Part shown: positions 46,270 through 56,441 of the stretch, one piece after another
How the letters are laid out: each line of letters begins with the position of its first letter
How positions within the stretch are numbered: position 1 is the first letter of the stretch
From: Aquirufa antheringensis
GTDB lineage: Bacteria; Bacteroidota; Bacteroidia; Cytophagales; Spirosomataceae
Assembly: GCF_004307425.1 (NCBI RefSeq)
Contig: NZ_SEWZ01000004.1
Coordinates: forward strand, 404,755-468,754
Length of the DNA stretch: 64,000 nucleotides
Direction of reading: 5' to 3'
Made by a program: the position numbers and the translations under genes
Notes under the pieces: generated by a model
What the model was told of the DNA's origin: nothing
What the model saw: only the letters and a program-made list of their open reading frames with translations
Database searches by the model: none

Positions 46270-48539
46270 ATACTTTGCGCTTCCACCACCGCAATCGCCA
46301 CCATATTCACGATTTCGCGAACGGAGGCGCCTAATTGCAATACGTGTACCGGTTTGCGAAGACCTAACAAGATAGGCCCGATATATTCGATATCAGCTGC
46401 TTCTTTTAACAAGTTATAGGCAATATTAGCGGACGACAGACTTGGGAAAATTAACGTATTGGCCGTATCGTTGCCTAGCGTAGCAAAGGGATAGTTCTGC
46501 TGTCTCAGTTCCTTGTCAAAGGCTAAGTGTGCCTGCATCTCCCCTTCGATTACCCAATCAGGATGCTTCTCTTTTAGGATAGCCGTGGCTGCGCGCATTT
46601 TTAGGGCATCGTCCCCATCAGCTGAACCAAAGTTCGAGTAAGATAGCATCGCCATCTTTGGCTTTAAATTAAAACGTTCTACTGCCTCTGAAGTCAATTC
46701 CGTAATCTCGACGATATCTGCAATGGATGGCTGGAAATTGATCGTGGTATCTGAGAAAAATAAAGGCCCCTGCTTACTTAACAACAAGTACATACCGGCC
46801 ACTTTATTCACCCCGGGCTTCTTACCGATGATCTGCAACGCAGGACGAATAGCGTCTGGGTAGTTTTTGGTCAAACCAGAAATAACCCCATCAGCTCGAT
46901 TCGTTTCTAACATCATCGCCGCAAAGTAATTACTCTTGCGCACCTGCTTTTCTGCCTCCCACTTCGTGAAACCACGGCGCTTCCGCTTCTCATAGAATAA
47001 TTCCGCAAATTCGGCTAACAGCGCTGCATTATCCGGATGTTTAAAATCGAAGATCTCAATATCCCCCAAGTCGATGTGGTGCTCTTCACAAATCGCATCG
47101 ATATTCGCTTTGCGCCCTAATAGAATTGGCTTAGCGATTCCTTCGTCTAATACCTCACGAACGGCCTTCAATACTTTCAAGTTCTCCGCCTCAGCGAAAA
47201 CAATCCGTTTCGGATTCGACTTCGCTCGCTTCAAGATGAACTTCATTACCTGGTTATCTAAGCCTAATCGTTTCGCTAGTTGATTCTCATAGACATCCCA
47301 GTTTTTGATCGGCTTTGTAGCAACGCCGGATTCCATGGCCGCTTTTGCCACAGCCATCGAGATCGTCGTGATTAAACGCGGATCGACTGGTTTAGGAATT
47401 ATGTATTCTGGGCCAAAGCTTAACGATTTCTCATTATAGGCCAAATTCACAATATCAGGCACTGGTTTCTTCGCTAAGCAGGCCAAAGCCTTTGCCGCCG
47501 CCAGTTTCATCTCATCATTAATTTCTGAAGCACGCACATCCAAGGCTCCTCTAAAGATGAAAGGAAAGCCTAAGACGTTATTCACTTGGTTAGGGAAGTC
47601 AGAACGTCCCGTCGCCATAATCAAATCCTCTCTTACCGCCTTCGCCTCTTCATAACCAATCTCCGGCGTAGGATTCGCCATCGCAAACACAATGGGATTT
47701 GCAGCCATGGTCGCCACCATCTCAGGTTTTAAGATGCCTCCTACTGATAGGCCTAAGAAAACATCTGCACCTTTCATCGCTTCTGCTAAAGAGGTATTTC
47801 TACCTGCCTTACCCGCTAATGGGGCTAGATAACGATTCAAATCCGGACGATCTTCGGATACTAATCCGTCCTTATCGAAGATATAGAAGTTCTCGATGCG
47901 CGCACCGAGCTTTAAATATAATTTCACGCAGGAAATAGCCGCAGCCCCCGCACCTGAAATTACAAACCTTGTCTCCTCGATTTTTTTATCTACGATCTCC
48001 AATGCATTTAACAGCGCCGCAGACGAAATAATCGCTGTCCCATGCTGATCGTCGTGCATGATGGGAATCTTCAAACGCGCTTTTAACTTCTCTTCGATCT
48101 CGAAGCATTCCGGGGATTTGATATCCTCGAGATTAATCCCGCCAAAAGTCGGTTCTAAACGAGCCACCGTATCCACAAATTCATCTGGATCCGTCACGGC
48201 TAATTCAATGTCAAATACATCTATATCAGAGAAAACTTTGAAAAGAACACCTTTCCCCTCCATCACGGGCTTACTTGCCTCTGGGCCTATATTACCTAAA
48301 CCTAAAACGGCAGTACCGTTTGAGATAACACCTACTAGGTTCCCTTTGGCCGTATAATCGTAGACTTTCTCTACATTTTCTGCAATTTCTAAACAAGGCT
48401 CAGCCACACCCGGCGAATACGCTAAGGACAAATCGCGCTGAGTCGCCGTCGATTTCGTCGGTTTTACTTCAATTTTTCCAGGTTTCCCTCCTGCGTGATA
48501 CTCAAGCGCATCTTGTCTTAAAATGGATGAAATAGACAT
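46266..48539 (-). CDS. maeB: NADP-dependent malic enzyme with C-terminal phosphotransacetylase domain
   Basis: The 757-residue fusion has an N-terminal malic enzyme (about 1-420: LAYSPGVAEPC, GLGNIGPEA, MHDDQHGTAII, FVISGAGAAA) and a C-terminal phosphate acetyltransferase-like domain (about 430-757: RIVFAEAENLKVLKAV, ANTLIFPSLSSANIAYNLLKEAA, GPILLGLRKPVHVL). Malate is decarboxylated to pyruvate with NADPH formation; the PTA part is generally regulatory in MaeB. It lies 6 bp after a C4-dicarboxylate carrier gene, which makes malate uptake plus use plausible. Confidence 0.95.
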   Translation of the reverse strand: MSISSILRQDALEYHAGGKPGKIEVKPTKSTATQRDLSLAYSPGVAEPCLEIAENVEKVYDYTAKGNLVGVISNGTAVLGLGNIGPEASKPVMEGKGVLFKVFSDIDVFDIELAVTDPDEFVDTVARLEPTFGGINLEDIKSPECFEIEEKLKARLKIPIMHDDQHGTAIISSAALLNALEIVDKKIEETRFVISGAGAAAISCVKLYLKLGARIENFYIFDKDGLVSEDRPDLNRYLAPLAGKAGRNTSLAEAMKGADVFLGLSVGGILKPEMVATMAANPIVFAMANPTPEIGYEEAKAVREDLIMATGRSDFPNQVNNVLGFPFIFRGALDVRASEINDEMKLAAAKALACLAKKPVPDIVNLAYNEKSLSFGPEYIIPKPVDPRLITTISMAVAKAAMESGVATKPIKNWDVYENQLAKRLGLDNQVMKFILKRAKSNPKRIVFAEAENLKVLKAVREVLDEGIAKPILLGRKANIDAICEEHHIDLGDIEIFDFKHPDNAALLAEFAELFYEKRKRRGFTKWEAEKQVRKSNYFAAMMLETNRADGVISGLTKNYPDAIRPALQIIGKKPGVNKVAGMYLLLSKQGPLFFSDTTINFQPSIADIVEITELTSEAVERFNLKPKMAMLSYSNFGSADGDDALKMRAATAILKEKHPDWVIEGEMQAHLAFDKELRQQNYPFATLGNDTANTLIFPSLSSANIAYNLLKEAADIEYIGPILLGLRKPVHVLQLGASVREIVNMVAIAVVEAQSI

Positions 48540-48545
48540 ATATGA

Positions 48546-49808
48546 TTAATTTGTTGATTGTTCTTTTTCAAATTCTCCCTCGTGCTTCGCTATCCAAACC
48601 GTCGCCACTCCATTCCCAATAAAATTTGTGATCGCTCTCGCCTCTGACATAAAGCGATCCACTCCTAATAATAAAGCAAGACCTTCCACTGGGATCACTT
48701 GCAGGGCACTTAAGGTGGATGCCAAAACGACAAAGCCACTGCCTGTCACGCCGGCGGCTCCTTTAGAGGTCACCATCAAAATGCCCACAATCGTCAGCAT
48801 CTGTTCCCAAGACAAATGTACGCCATAAACTTGGGCTAAAAACAAGGTGGCCATCGATAAATAAATACTTGTCCCATCGAGATTAAACGAATAACCCGCC
48901 GGAACTACCAGGCCTACCACGGACTTCGAACAGCCCATTTTCTCCAATTTATGCATCAAAGAAGGTAAGGCAGCCTCAGAAGACGAAGTGCCTAATACCA
49001 CCAACAATTCATGTTTGATATAGCCCAAAAACGCCCAAATCCGCTCTCCACAGTTACGCATGATCAAACCTAAGACCACAAAAACAAAAATCGCCATCGT
49101 CACATAGACCGTCAGCATAAGTTTTGCTAAAGGAATTAAAGAATGAATTCCAAACTTCCCTATCGTAAAGGCCATCCCACCTAACGCTCCCAATGGCGCT
49201 AAATACATCACAATCTTCAATCCTTTAAACACCCAATGCGAAGCCTGCTGCATCCCGGCAATCATCTTCGCCTTTCCTTTGACATAATTCAAAAAGATCC
49301 CAAAGAAGATCGAGAAACCTAAAACCTGAACGGTAAAGTTTTCCTTTAAAAAGCCGATCCAAGAGAATCCGGCTGCTTTTTGTGTATACTTAGAAATATC
49401 TCCACCGGCTATATCGTCTCTGATGACACCGATACCGGGTTCAATGAAGGTAGAAACAGCTAATCCGATGAATAAGGCAATCGTAGTCACCACCTCGAAA
49501 TACAGTAAGGCCTTGCCGCCCACACGACCTACCTTTTTCAGGTTTCCCATATTCACGATCCCTAAAGAAATCGTCAAAAAGATGATAGGGTTGATAAAAA
49601 GCTTCACTAAACTGATAAAGACGCCACTGAAAACTTCGCTCAGCGTAGGTCCAAAACTCAAATCAGCTCCCAATAAATTATAACTAAACTTCGATTCGAT
49701 CACCTTGAACAAGGCTAAATCAGGTGTAAAGTGTCCCACGAAAACCCCTAAAAGAATGGACAATAAAACCCAAAAAGTCAGGTTCTGGAAAATATTTAGT
49801 TGCTTCAT
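48546..49808 (-). CDS. Dicarboxylate:cation symporter (DAACS, DctA/GltP-like)
   Basis: The 420-residue transporter has eight membrane segments, HP1 serine motif STSSSEAALPS-like GTSSSEAALPS, and the NLDGTSIYLS motif (NMDGT equivalent) followed by TSKGAAGVTGSGFVVLA, which is closest to DctA/GltP carriers. The start is taken at 49808 (MKQLNIFQNLTFW); a longer frame would add 17 residues. It is first in an operon with maeB, so C4-dicarboxylates such as malate are the likely cargo. Confidence 0.9.
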   Translation of the reverse strand: MKQLNIFQNLTFWVLLSILLGVFVGHFTPDLALFKVIESKFSYNLLGADLSFGPTLSEVFSGVFISLVKLFINPIIFLTISLGIVNMGNLKKVGRVGGKALLYFEVVTTIALFIGLAVSTFIEPGIGVIRDDIAGGDISKYTQKAAGFSWIGFLKENFTVQVLGFSIFFGIFLNYVKGKAKMIAGMQQASHWVFKGLKIVMYLAPLGALGGMAFTIGKFGIHSLIPLAKLMLTVYVTMAIFVFVVLGLIMRNCGERIWAFLGYIKHELLVVLGTSSSEAALPSLMHKLEKMGCSKSVVGLVVPAGYSFNLDGTSIYLSMATLFLAQVYGVHLSWEQMLTIVGILMVTSKGAAGVTGSGFVVLASTLSALQVIPVEGLALLLGVDRFMSEARAITNFIGNGVATVWIAKHEGEFEKEQSTN

Positions 49809-49923
49809 TCGTTTAGCTTCGGTTGACAAACAAATGTAAGAATTATTAAGAAAAATCACCGCTTGTGTTTCTGCCTATATTTCCCGAATTTTGTAGGCTC
49901 ATTCCCTTTCGATAAAAATACAG

Positions 49924-50862
49924 ATGTCAGAAAAAATCAAATGCCTAATTATCGGTTCTGGCCCAGCCGGATATACCGCTGCTATTTATGCCTCACGTGC
50001 TGGTTTACATCCAGTGATGTACCAAGGTGGACAACCCGGAGGACAATTAACGACTACCACAGAAGTTGATAATTTCCCTGGCTACCCGAATGGTATTGAT
50101 GGCCCGGCAATGATGATCGATTTAGAGAATCAGGCGAAGCGTTTTGGTACAGATGTCCGTTACGGAATGGCGACTAAGGTGGATTTCACCTCCTCTCCCA
50201 AGAAGGTTTGGATTGATGAATCGACAGAAATCGAAGCGGATGCTGTCATTATCGCGACTGGTGCTAGTGCGAAATGGTTAGGATTAGAAGGAGAAACGAA
50301 ATTTAATGGCTTGGGTGTCTCTGCTTGTGCCGTATGTGATGGTTTCTTCTACCGTAACCAAACAGTAGCCGTTGTAGGCGCAGGAGATACTGCTGCTGAA
50401 GAAGCGAGTTATTTAGCGAATTTGTGTACCAAAGTCCACTTAATCGTTCGCCGTGGCGAAATGCGTGCTTCCTTGATTATGCAGGAGCGCGTGAAGAATA
50501 ATCCTAAGATTGAAATTCACTGGAACTCAGAAACAGAAGAAATTTTAGGCGATGCAAACGGGGTAACCGGCATTCGCATCGTGAATAATGTGACTAAAGC
50601 GACTGAAGAAATTGCCTTAACTGGTTTCTTCGTTGCGATTGGACACCAGCCTAATACGTCTATTTTCAAAGGACAATTAGAGATGGATGCTCAAGAGTAT
50701 TTACTCACAGAAAAAGGGAGTGCTCGTACGAATATCGAAGGCGTTTTCGCTTGCGGTGACGTACAAGACACGATTTATCGCCAAGCGATTACGGCTGCAG
50801 GTAGCGGTTGTATGGCGGCATTGGACGCGGAACGTTGGTTAGCCGCGAACAACTTACATTAA
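49924..50862 (+). CDS. trxB: Thioredoxin reductase
   Basis: The 312-residue flavoprotein uses NADPH to reduce thioredoxin. Seen: IIGSGPAGYTAAIYASRAG (FAD), the redox pair Cys135/Cys138 in SACAVCDGFFY, VVGAGDTAAEEASYL (NADPH), and ACGDVQDTIYRQAITAAGSGCMAALDAERWL. It heads a run with an M23 peptidase gene (9 bp) and bshB1 (5 bp). Confidence 0.96.
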   Translation: MSEKIKCLIIGSGPAGYTAAIYASRAGLHPVMYQGGQPGGQLTTTTEVDNFPGYPNGIDGPAMMIDLENQAKRFGTDVRYGMATKVDFTSSPKKVWIDESTEIEADAVIIATGASAKWLGLEGETKFNGLGVSACAVCDGFFYRNQTVAVVGAGDTAAEEASYLANLCTKVHLIVRRGEMRASLIMQERVKNNPKIEIHWNSETEEILGDANGVTGIRIVNNVTKATEEIALTGFFVAIGHQPNTSIFKGQLEMDAQEYLLTEKGSARTNIEGVFACGDVQDTIYRQAITAAGSGCMAALDAERWLAANNLH

Positions 50863-50871
50863 TTTAGACTT

Positions 50872-51981
50872 ATGAGGTTAATTACCTATGTTTTTGGATG
50901 TATTCTGCTGCTATCGGGCTTTGGTCTGAAGGCACAAGAGCGGAATTTATTCAAGAAAAAAACAGAAATCGAAATCAAATCCAATTCCCAGCTTTTCCAA
51001 GAAAAGAACAAGAAGAAGGATGAACTAGATGAACTTCCCCCTTTGCAATTCAGAAATGAGACGGAATCCGTAGGGGTTACCGCAGGCTCTGAATTACAGG
51101 AACGCAAGTTCGAGCCCATTAAAATGGTCAATGCGAGTATCAGTAATTTTGATACCACGTCCATCGACGAAGGCGAGAATCTGATCGTAGAGATCGAAGA
51201 AGAGGCTGCACCAGAAGGTACAGAGGATTTTGTGTCAGTGGCGTCTTATTTCGCGATTTGGGATACTAAAATTATTGATCCCTATGATATAGATGCTAAA
51301 GAATTTGACGAGCCTGTCGACATCGAATTATACAACACGGCGGCTGGACGTAATTGGGCAGCACCCTTAGAAGTTGTTAAGCAAACCAGTCCATTTGGAC
51401 CACGCTGGGGACGTTTACACGCTGGTGTGGATTTAGACTTAGAGACGGGTTATCCCGTCTTCTCCGTATTTGATGGCATTGTCCGCGTCAGTCATTACGA
51501 CCGTTCAGGTTATGGAAATTATGTATTAGTCCGACATTATAATGGATTCGAGACATTGTACGCTCACCTAGCCTCTCCTGGTGCAGAACCAGGAACGCTT
51601 GTAAAAGCAGGGGATCAGATAGGCGTAGGAGGTAGTACCGGACGAAGCACTGGTTCACACTTGCACTTTGAGACGCGTTATGAGGGCAATCCGATGAACC
51701 CGAAGAACGTTTATAACTTCAGTCCATTCGAACCCGTTTCTGATCACATTATTTTAACGGCTCGCTCTTTTGACATTCGCTCCCTATCGTTGAAAAACGA
51801 ATACGGTGCTGTAGGAGATAAAGTACGTTCGAGAACAAAGGCCTGGACCAAAGTTCGTCAAGGTGACACCCTAGGTGCCATCGCTAGACGTACCGGTGTA
51901 TCGATCGCTAAATTGAAGAAGTTAAATGGAATGAAGAGCTCATCGGTTATCCGAGCTGGGCGCCGAATTCGCATCCATTAA
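50872..51981 (+). CDS. M23 metallopeptidase with C-terminal LysM domain
   Basis: The 369-residue exported protein has a signal peptide (LLLSGFGLKAQ, about 1-21), an acidic low-complexity linker (about 25-160), and a lysostaphin-type M23 domain with HAGVDLDLETG (His183, Asp187) and HLHFE (His263, His265). A LysM repeat follows at about 326-369 (VRQGDTLGAIARRTGVSIAKLKKLNG). All four zinc/catalytic residues are present, so an active peptidoglycan endopeptidase is expected. Confidence 0.93.
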   Translation: MRLITYVFGCILLLSGFGLKAQERNLFKKKTEIEIKSNSQLFQEKNKKKDELDELPPLQFRNETESVGVTAGSELQERKFEPIKMVNASISNFDTTSIDEGENLIVEIEEEAAPEGTEDFVSVASYFAIWDTKIIDPYDIDAKEFDEPVDIELYNTAAGRNWAAPLEVVKQTSPFGPRWGRLHAGVDLDLETGYPVFSVFDGIVRVSHYDRSGYGNYVLVRHYNGFETLYAHLASPGAEPGTLVKAGDQIGVGGSTGRSTGSHLHFETRYEGNPMNPKNVYNFSPFEPVSDHIILTARSFDIRSLSLKNEYGAVGDKVRSRTKAWTKVRQGDTLGAIARRTGVSIAKLKKLNGMKSSSVIRAGRRIRIH

Positions 51982-51986
51982 TCGCC

Positions 51987-52679
51987 ATGAAATTAGATAT
52001 CCTCGTGATGGCCGCACATCCAGATGACGCTGAATTAAGCTGCGCTGGAACCATCATTTCGCACATTGCTGCCGGCAAAAAAGTAGGAATCGTGGATTTC
52101 ACCCGCGGTGAATTAGGTACGCGAGGAACACCCGAAATACGTTTGCAAGAATCCGCAGATGCTACTCAAATCTTAGGTATTCATGCCCGAGAAAATCTAG
52201 GTATCCGAGATGGCTTCTTTAGAAACGACGAAGAAACCCAGTTAAAACTTATCGAAATCATCCGTAAATACCAACCAGAAGTGGTACTTGCAAATGCCTT
52301 AGAGGATCGTCATCCAGACCACGGAAAAGGGGCACAATTAGCGATTGATGTCTGTTTCTTATCTGGACTTCGCCAAATCAAAACCGGCGACCTTCCTGCC
52401 TGGAGACCCAAACAAGTCTACCACTATATTCAAGATCGCTATTTAGAACCTGATTTCGTGATTGATATTACGGCTCATTGGGATCAAAAAGAAGCCGCTA
52501 TTCGCGCTTTCAAGAGTCAATTCTTTGACCCTAATTCTGCTGAACCGGCTTCCTACATCTCTAGCCCAGACTTTTTAAATTTCATCCAAGCGCGCGCGAT
52601 GGAAATGGGTCACAAGATTGGGGTGAAGTATGGGGAAGGGTTTCAGAGTCAGAAGACGTTGGAGAAGAAGCTTTTATAA
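51987..52679 (+). CDS. bshB1: Bacillithiol biosynthesis deacetylase BshB1
   Basis: The 230-residue LmbE/PIG-L zinc deacetylase removes acetate from GlcNAc-malate in bacillithiol synthesis. Seen: AAHPDDAELSCAGT (zinc ligands His and Asp, residues 10-13), DFTRGELGTRGTPEIR, and LEDRHPDHGKGAQLA (third ligand). bshA and bshC are not nearby. It follows trxB and the M23 peptidase gene closely. Confidence 0.93.
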   Translation: MKLDILVMAAHPDDAELSCAGTIISHIAAGKKVGIVDFTRGELGTRGTPEIRLQESADATQILGIHARENLGIRDGFFRNDEETQLKLIEIIRKYQPEVVLANALEDRHPDHGKGAQLAIDVCFLSGLRQIKTGDLPAWRPKQVYHYIQDRYLEPDFVIDITAHWDQKEAAIRAFKSQFFDPNSAEPASYISSPDFLNFIQARAMEMGHKIGVKYGEGFQSQKTLEKKLL

Positions 52680-52680
52680 A

Positions 52681-52848
52681 TTTCAAAGTTCAAAGAGCAA
52701 AGTTCAAAGTTGGAATCAAAAAAGCGGCGAAAGCCGCTTTTTTGATATACTCGAGAAATATTTAATTCTTTAACCATCGCCGAAGGCGATACCATCTTTG
52801 ATATTTGAACTTTGCTCTTTGCTCTTTGAAAAAGCGCCAGCGCTTTTA
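52681..52848. repeat. Composite heptamer-repeat / terminator element, copy 3 (CAAAGNN type)
   Basis: The left arm, about 52683-52710 (CAAAGTT/CAAAGAG units), and the inverted arm, about 52796-52829, flank a terminator (52715-52746) and a mini-hairpin ATCGCC-GAA-GGCGAT (52776-52790). A further hairpin AAAAGCG/CGCTTTT at 52830-52847 covers the pdxH stop codon. The element lies between convergent bshB1 and pdxH. Confidence 0.85.
52715..52746. terminator. Bidirectional intrinsic terminator with GNRA loop
   Basis: The 14-bp stem ATCA6-GCGGC / GCCGC-T6-GAT closes on a GAAA tetraloop; both strands have a U-tract. Confidence 0.87.
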
Positions 52849-53481
52849 AGGAGCTACCCGATAACACTCCCACTCCCCTTTCTCCCGGGCATCATACACC
52901 ACACGGTCATGCAAACGAGAGGGTCTGCCCTGCCAAAATTCAAAATAATCTGGCACTAGACGATAACCGCCCCAATGATCTGGTTTAGGAATCGTTTTGC
53001 CTTCGTATTCAGCCGCTAATTCAGCATAGCGTTTTTCTAAAACTTCACGGGAATCTACGCGGGCACTTTGCTCCGATACCCAAGCGCCTAATTGAGATTC
53101 GCGCGGACGAGAATGGAAATACGCGGTGGATAATTCAACAGAGAGTTTTTCGACGTGGCCTTCGATGCGAATTTGTCGTTCTAATTCAACCCAGAAAAAG
53201 GTAATGGAAGCTTGGGAAGCAAAAGCTAAGTCTTGGCCTTTGCGGGATTCGTAATTCGTAAAAAAGCTGAATCCATGGTCCACCGTTTTTAATAAAACAA
53301 TACGACCTGATGGACGACCGGATGCACTTACCGTACTTAAGAACATGGCGTTAGGCTCCGTAATCTGCGCAGATTGGGCTTCTTTAAACCAAACAGCAAA
53401 TTGAGCAAAAGGATCTGGATGTACGTGTTGTTCGTGCAATTCTCCTTTTTGGTAGTTTAGGCGCAGGTCAGCTAAGTTCAT
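52846..53481 (-). CDS. pdxH: Pyridoxine/pyridoxamine 5'-phosphate oxidase
   Basis: PdxH (211 aa) is the FMN enzyme making pyridoxal 5'-phosphate. Seen: [99 protein letters not shown]. The length and motif order match the family. Confidence 0.97.
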   Translation of the reverse strand: MNLADLRLNYQKGELHEQHVHPDPFAQFAVWFKEAQSAQITEPNAMFLSTVSASGRPSGRIVLLKTVDHGFSFFTNYESRKGQDLAFASQASITFFWVELERQIRIEGHVEKLSVELSTAYFHSRPRESQLGAWVSEQSARVDSREVLEKRYAELAAEYEGKTIPKPDHWGGYRLVPDYFEFWQGRPSRLHDRVVYDAREKGEWECYRVAP

Positions 53482-53543
53482 AAGTCGTTGATATTTGTTA
53501 TCTTTACAAAGGCAATCTCTATCCCCAAATATAGCTGAATTAC

Positions 53544-56366
53544 ATGAAAAAATTATTCCTTTTTGACGCGATGGCTTTGATTTATCGCGCGCATTTTGCT
53601 TTTGCTAAAACACCTCGCATTTCTTCGAAGGGAATTAATACTTCTGCCGTTTTTGGCTTTGCAAATACGATCCTAGAGGTCATTAACAAGGAAAAACCAG
53701 ACTACTTAGGGGTTGCTTTTGACACACCTAAACCTACCTTTCGTCATATCGAATACACTCCCTACAAGGCGCAGCGCCAGGAACAGCCGGAGGATATTAC
53801 GATTGCCATTCCCTATGTGAAGAGATTAGTAGAAGCAATGGATATTCCAATGCTTATTTTAGATGGTTACGAGGCGGATGACGTGATTGGGACCATTGCG
53901 AAGAAAGCGGTACGAGCGAATCCGGATATTGAGGTCTACATGATGACCCCCGATAAGGATTATGGTCAATTAGTGGAAGAGCGCATTAAGATGTACAAAC
54001 CGGCCTTTATGGGCAAGGGTGTAGAGGTTTTAGGGCCAAAGGAGGTCTGCCAAAGGTGGAACATCGCTAATGTCGACCAAGTGATCGATATGCTGGGTTT
54101 GATGGGTGATGCGGTGGATAATATTCCAGGCATTCCAGGGGTGGGTGAAAAGACGGCCCAAAAGCTCATCGAGCAGTTTGGCTCTTTAGAGAACTTACTA
54201 GATAATACCGATCAACTGAAAGGCAAATTGCAAGAAAACTTGATCAATTTTCGCGAGCAAGGGATTTTATCAAAGCATTTGGCCCGCATTATGCTCGAAG
54301 TACCTATCGAATACGAAGAGGAAAAATTAAAAGCAACGCCGCCAAACCGCGCGCTGTTAGAGCCTTTGTTAGAAGAATTAGAATTCAGAACGTTGCGTAA
54401 GCGAATTTTGGGTGAAGACGAACCAGTTGTGGCGAAGGTGAAAGCCTCGCCTAAAGTGGATGCGAACCAGATGGACATGTTTGGATCACCAGCTCCTTCC
54501 TCCATTACAACTCCTAATACCGAGGAAGAAGAGGTAATCACAACCAGCTATTCCAATCTCAGTAATACTGCGCACCAATATCATTTAGTGCAAGGCGAGA
54601 ACGCGATTAAGTCCTTGATTAGCTTTTTGGATCGCCAGGATTCCTTCTGTTTTGATACGGAGACGACGAGTTTGGTGGCCATCGAAGCGGCCTTAGTGGG
54701 GATGTCCTTCTCCTACCGCAAGGGCGAGGCCTTTTATGTGCCATTCCCAGAAGATCCGGAGGCTTGCCAGGCGCAGGCAGATTTATTCAAGGATATTTTT
54801 GCCAAAGAATCTACCATCAAAATCGCCCAAAATATCAAATACGACATGAGCGTCTTGCGTAATTATGGCATCGAAATCAAAGGTGCCACGTACGACACGA
54901 TGCTTGCGCATTACTTAATCGAACCGGAGAAACGCCACGGGATGGACGCTTTGGCACTTGCCTATTTAAGCTACGAGCCCATGTCCATCGAAAACTTGAT
55001 TGGCAAAAAAGGCGCCAAACAAGGCAATATGCGCGAGGTGGAGCTCAACTTGATCAAGGAATATGCGGCAGAAGATGCGGACATTACCTTGCAATTAAAG
55101 CCATTCCTGGACAAACAATTAACGACGAATCCGAAAGCCGTTCAGTTACTTCACGAGGTGGAAATGCCGTTAGCGCGCGTTTTGTCCACTATCGAGTGTG
55201 AAGGTGTGAATTTAGACGTGCCTTTCTTACAGGAAATGTCGAAGACGTTGGAAGCAGATTCCAAAGCTGTACAAGAGAAAATATTCGCCACGGCTGGCCA
55301 AGAATTCAACATCGCCTCCCCTAAGCAATTAGGCGAGATTTTGTTTGAGAAGCTGAAGCTCGACCCTAAGGCGAAGAAGACCAAAACCGGTCAATACATG
55401 ACGGGCGAAGAGGTTTTATCTAAATTAGAAGCAGAACACGAAATCGCCTCTTTAATTCTCGACTTCCGTGAATTACAGAAATTGAAATCAACCTACGTGG
55501 ACGCCCTACCGGCTCTTATTTCACCGAAAACAGGCCGCATCCACACGTCTTTCATGCAAGCAGTCACGGCAACAGGTCGTCTGTCTTCGAAGGATCCAAA
55601 CTTACAAAACATCCCAATCCGTACCGTACGTGGGCGTGAGATCCGTAAGGCCTTCATCCCACGCGATGAAAACCACTTGATTTTATCCGCCGATTATTCC
55701 CAAATCGAATTGCGCATCATGGCAGCCTTCTCCAAGGATGAATCCATGCTCGATGCGTTCAACAACGGCCTTGACGTACACAAAGCAACCGCTGCGAAAG
55801 TGTTCCACGTACCTTTAGAAGAAGTTACTTCGGACATGCGTCGCAAGGCGAAGACGGTGAACTTTGGGATTATTTACGGCGTTTCGGCCTTTGGACTAGC
55901 GGCACAATTAGCCATTTCCCGCACAGAAGCAAAGGAAATTATCGATCAATACTTCGTTGAATTCCCTAAGGTGAAGACCTTTATGGACCAAAGCATCGCC
56001 GACGCCCGTGAAAATGGTTACGTTGAAACGGTTTTGGGTCGCCGTCGCTACTTGCGCGATATCTTATCAGCTAATATGAATGAACGTGGCTTTGCAGAAC
56101 GCAATGCCATCAACGCCCCTATCCAGGGTTCAGCAGCCGATATGATCAAAGTGGCGATGATTCAAATCCAGGATTTCCTAGAAAGAGAAAACTTGAAATC
56201 GAAAATGATCTTAACCGTGCATGATGAACTCGTGTTCGACGCACACAAAGACGAAGTCGACTACCTAAAAACCCAAATCAATAAGATCATGTGCGAAGCG
56301 ATGGATTTAGGCGTCGCGATGGAAACGGGAATTGGTGTGGGTGAGAACTGGCTGGAAGCGCATTAA
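53544..56366 (+). CDS. polA: DNA polymerase I
   Basis: The 940-residue PolA has all three domains. The 5' nuclease is at about 1-290 ([29 protein letters not shown]). The 3'-5' exonuclease keeps its acidic set (FDTETTSL with Asp371/Glu373, [19 protein letters not shown]), so proofreading should be active. The polymerase has motif [15 protein letters not shown] (about 717), O-helix [14 protein letters not shown] with Phe at the dideoxy-selecting position, and motif C VHDELVFD (about 891). It lies alone between pdxH (divergent) and aguB (convergent). Confidence 0.98.
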   Translation: MKKLFLFDAMALIYRAHFAFAKTPRISSKGINTSAVFGFANTILEVINKEKPDYLGVAFDTPKPTFRHIEYTPYKAQRQEQPEDITIAIPYVKRLVEAMDIPMLILDGYEADDVIGTIAKKAVRANPDIEVYMMTPDKDYGQLVEERIKMYKPAFMGKGVEVLGPKEVCQRWNIANVDQVIDMLGLMGDAVDNIPGIPGVGEKTAQKLIEQFGSLENLLDNTDQLKGKLQENLINFREQGILSKHLARIMLEVPIEYEEEKLKATPPNRALLEPLLEELEFRTLRKRILGEDEPVVAKVKASPKVDANQMDMFGSPAPSSITTPNTEEEEVITTSYSNLSNTAHQYHLVQGENAIKSLISFLDRQDSFCFDTETTSLVAIEAALVGMSFSYRKGEAFYVPFPEDPEACQAQADLFKDIFAKESTIKIAQNIKYDMSVLRNYGIEIKGATYDTMLAHYLIEPEKRHGMDALALAYLSYEPMSIENLIGKKGAKQGNMREVELNLIKEYAAEDADITLQLKPFLDKQLTTNPKAVQLLHEVEMPLARVLSTIECEGVNLDVPFLQEMSKTLEADSKAVQEKIFATAGQEFNIASPKQLGEILFEKLKLDPKAKKTKTGQYMTGEEVLSKLEAEHEIASLILDFRELQKLKSTYVDALPALISPKTGRIHTSFMQAVTATGRLSSKDPNLQNIPIRTVRGREIRKAFIPRDENHLILSADYSQIELRIMAAFSKDESMLDAFNNGLDVHKATAAKVFHVPLEEVTSDMRRKAKTVNFGIIYGVSAFGLAAQLAISRTEAKEIIDQYFVEFPKVKTFMDQSIADARENGYVETVLGRRRYLRDILSANMNERGFAERNAINAPIQGSAADMIKVAMIQIQDFLERENLKSKMILTVHDELVFDAHKDEVDYLKTQINKIMCEAMDLGVAMETGIGVGENWLEAH

Positions 56367-56368
56367 AA

Positions 56369-56437
56369 AATGGTGAATGGTAAATGATGAATGGTAAATG
56401 TTTTTTCATTTACCACTTACCATTCACCATTTACCAT
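56369..56437. repeat. Heptamer-repeat hairpin (AATGGTA type) between polA and aguB
   Basis: 56369-56400 and 56407-56437 are imperfect inverted repeats of 7-mers (AATGGTG, AATGGTA, AATGATG / CATTTAC, CATTCAC...) around a T-rich loop. It could act as a bidirectional terminator. The word set is the same as at 9610-9760, without an inner GC-rich terminator. Confidence 0.75.
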
Positions 56438-56441
56438 TACT

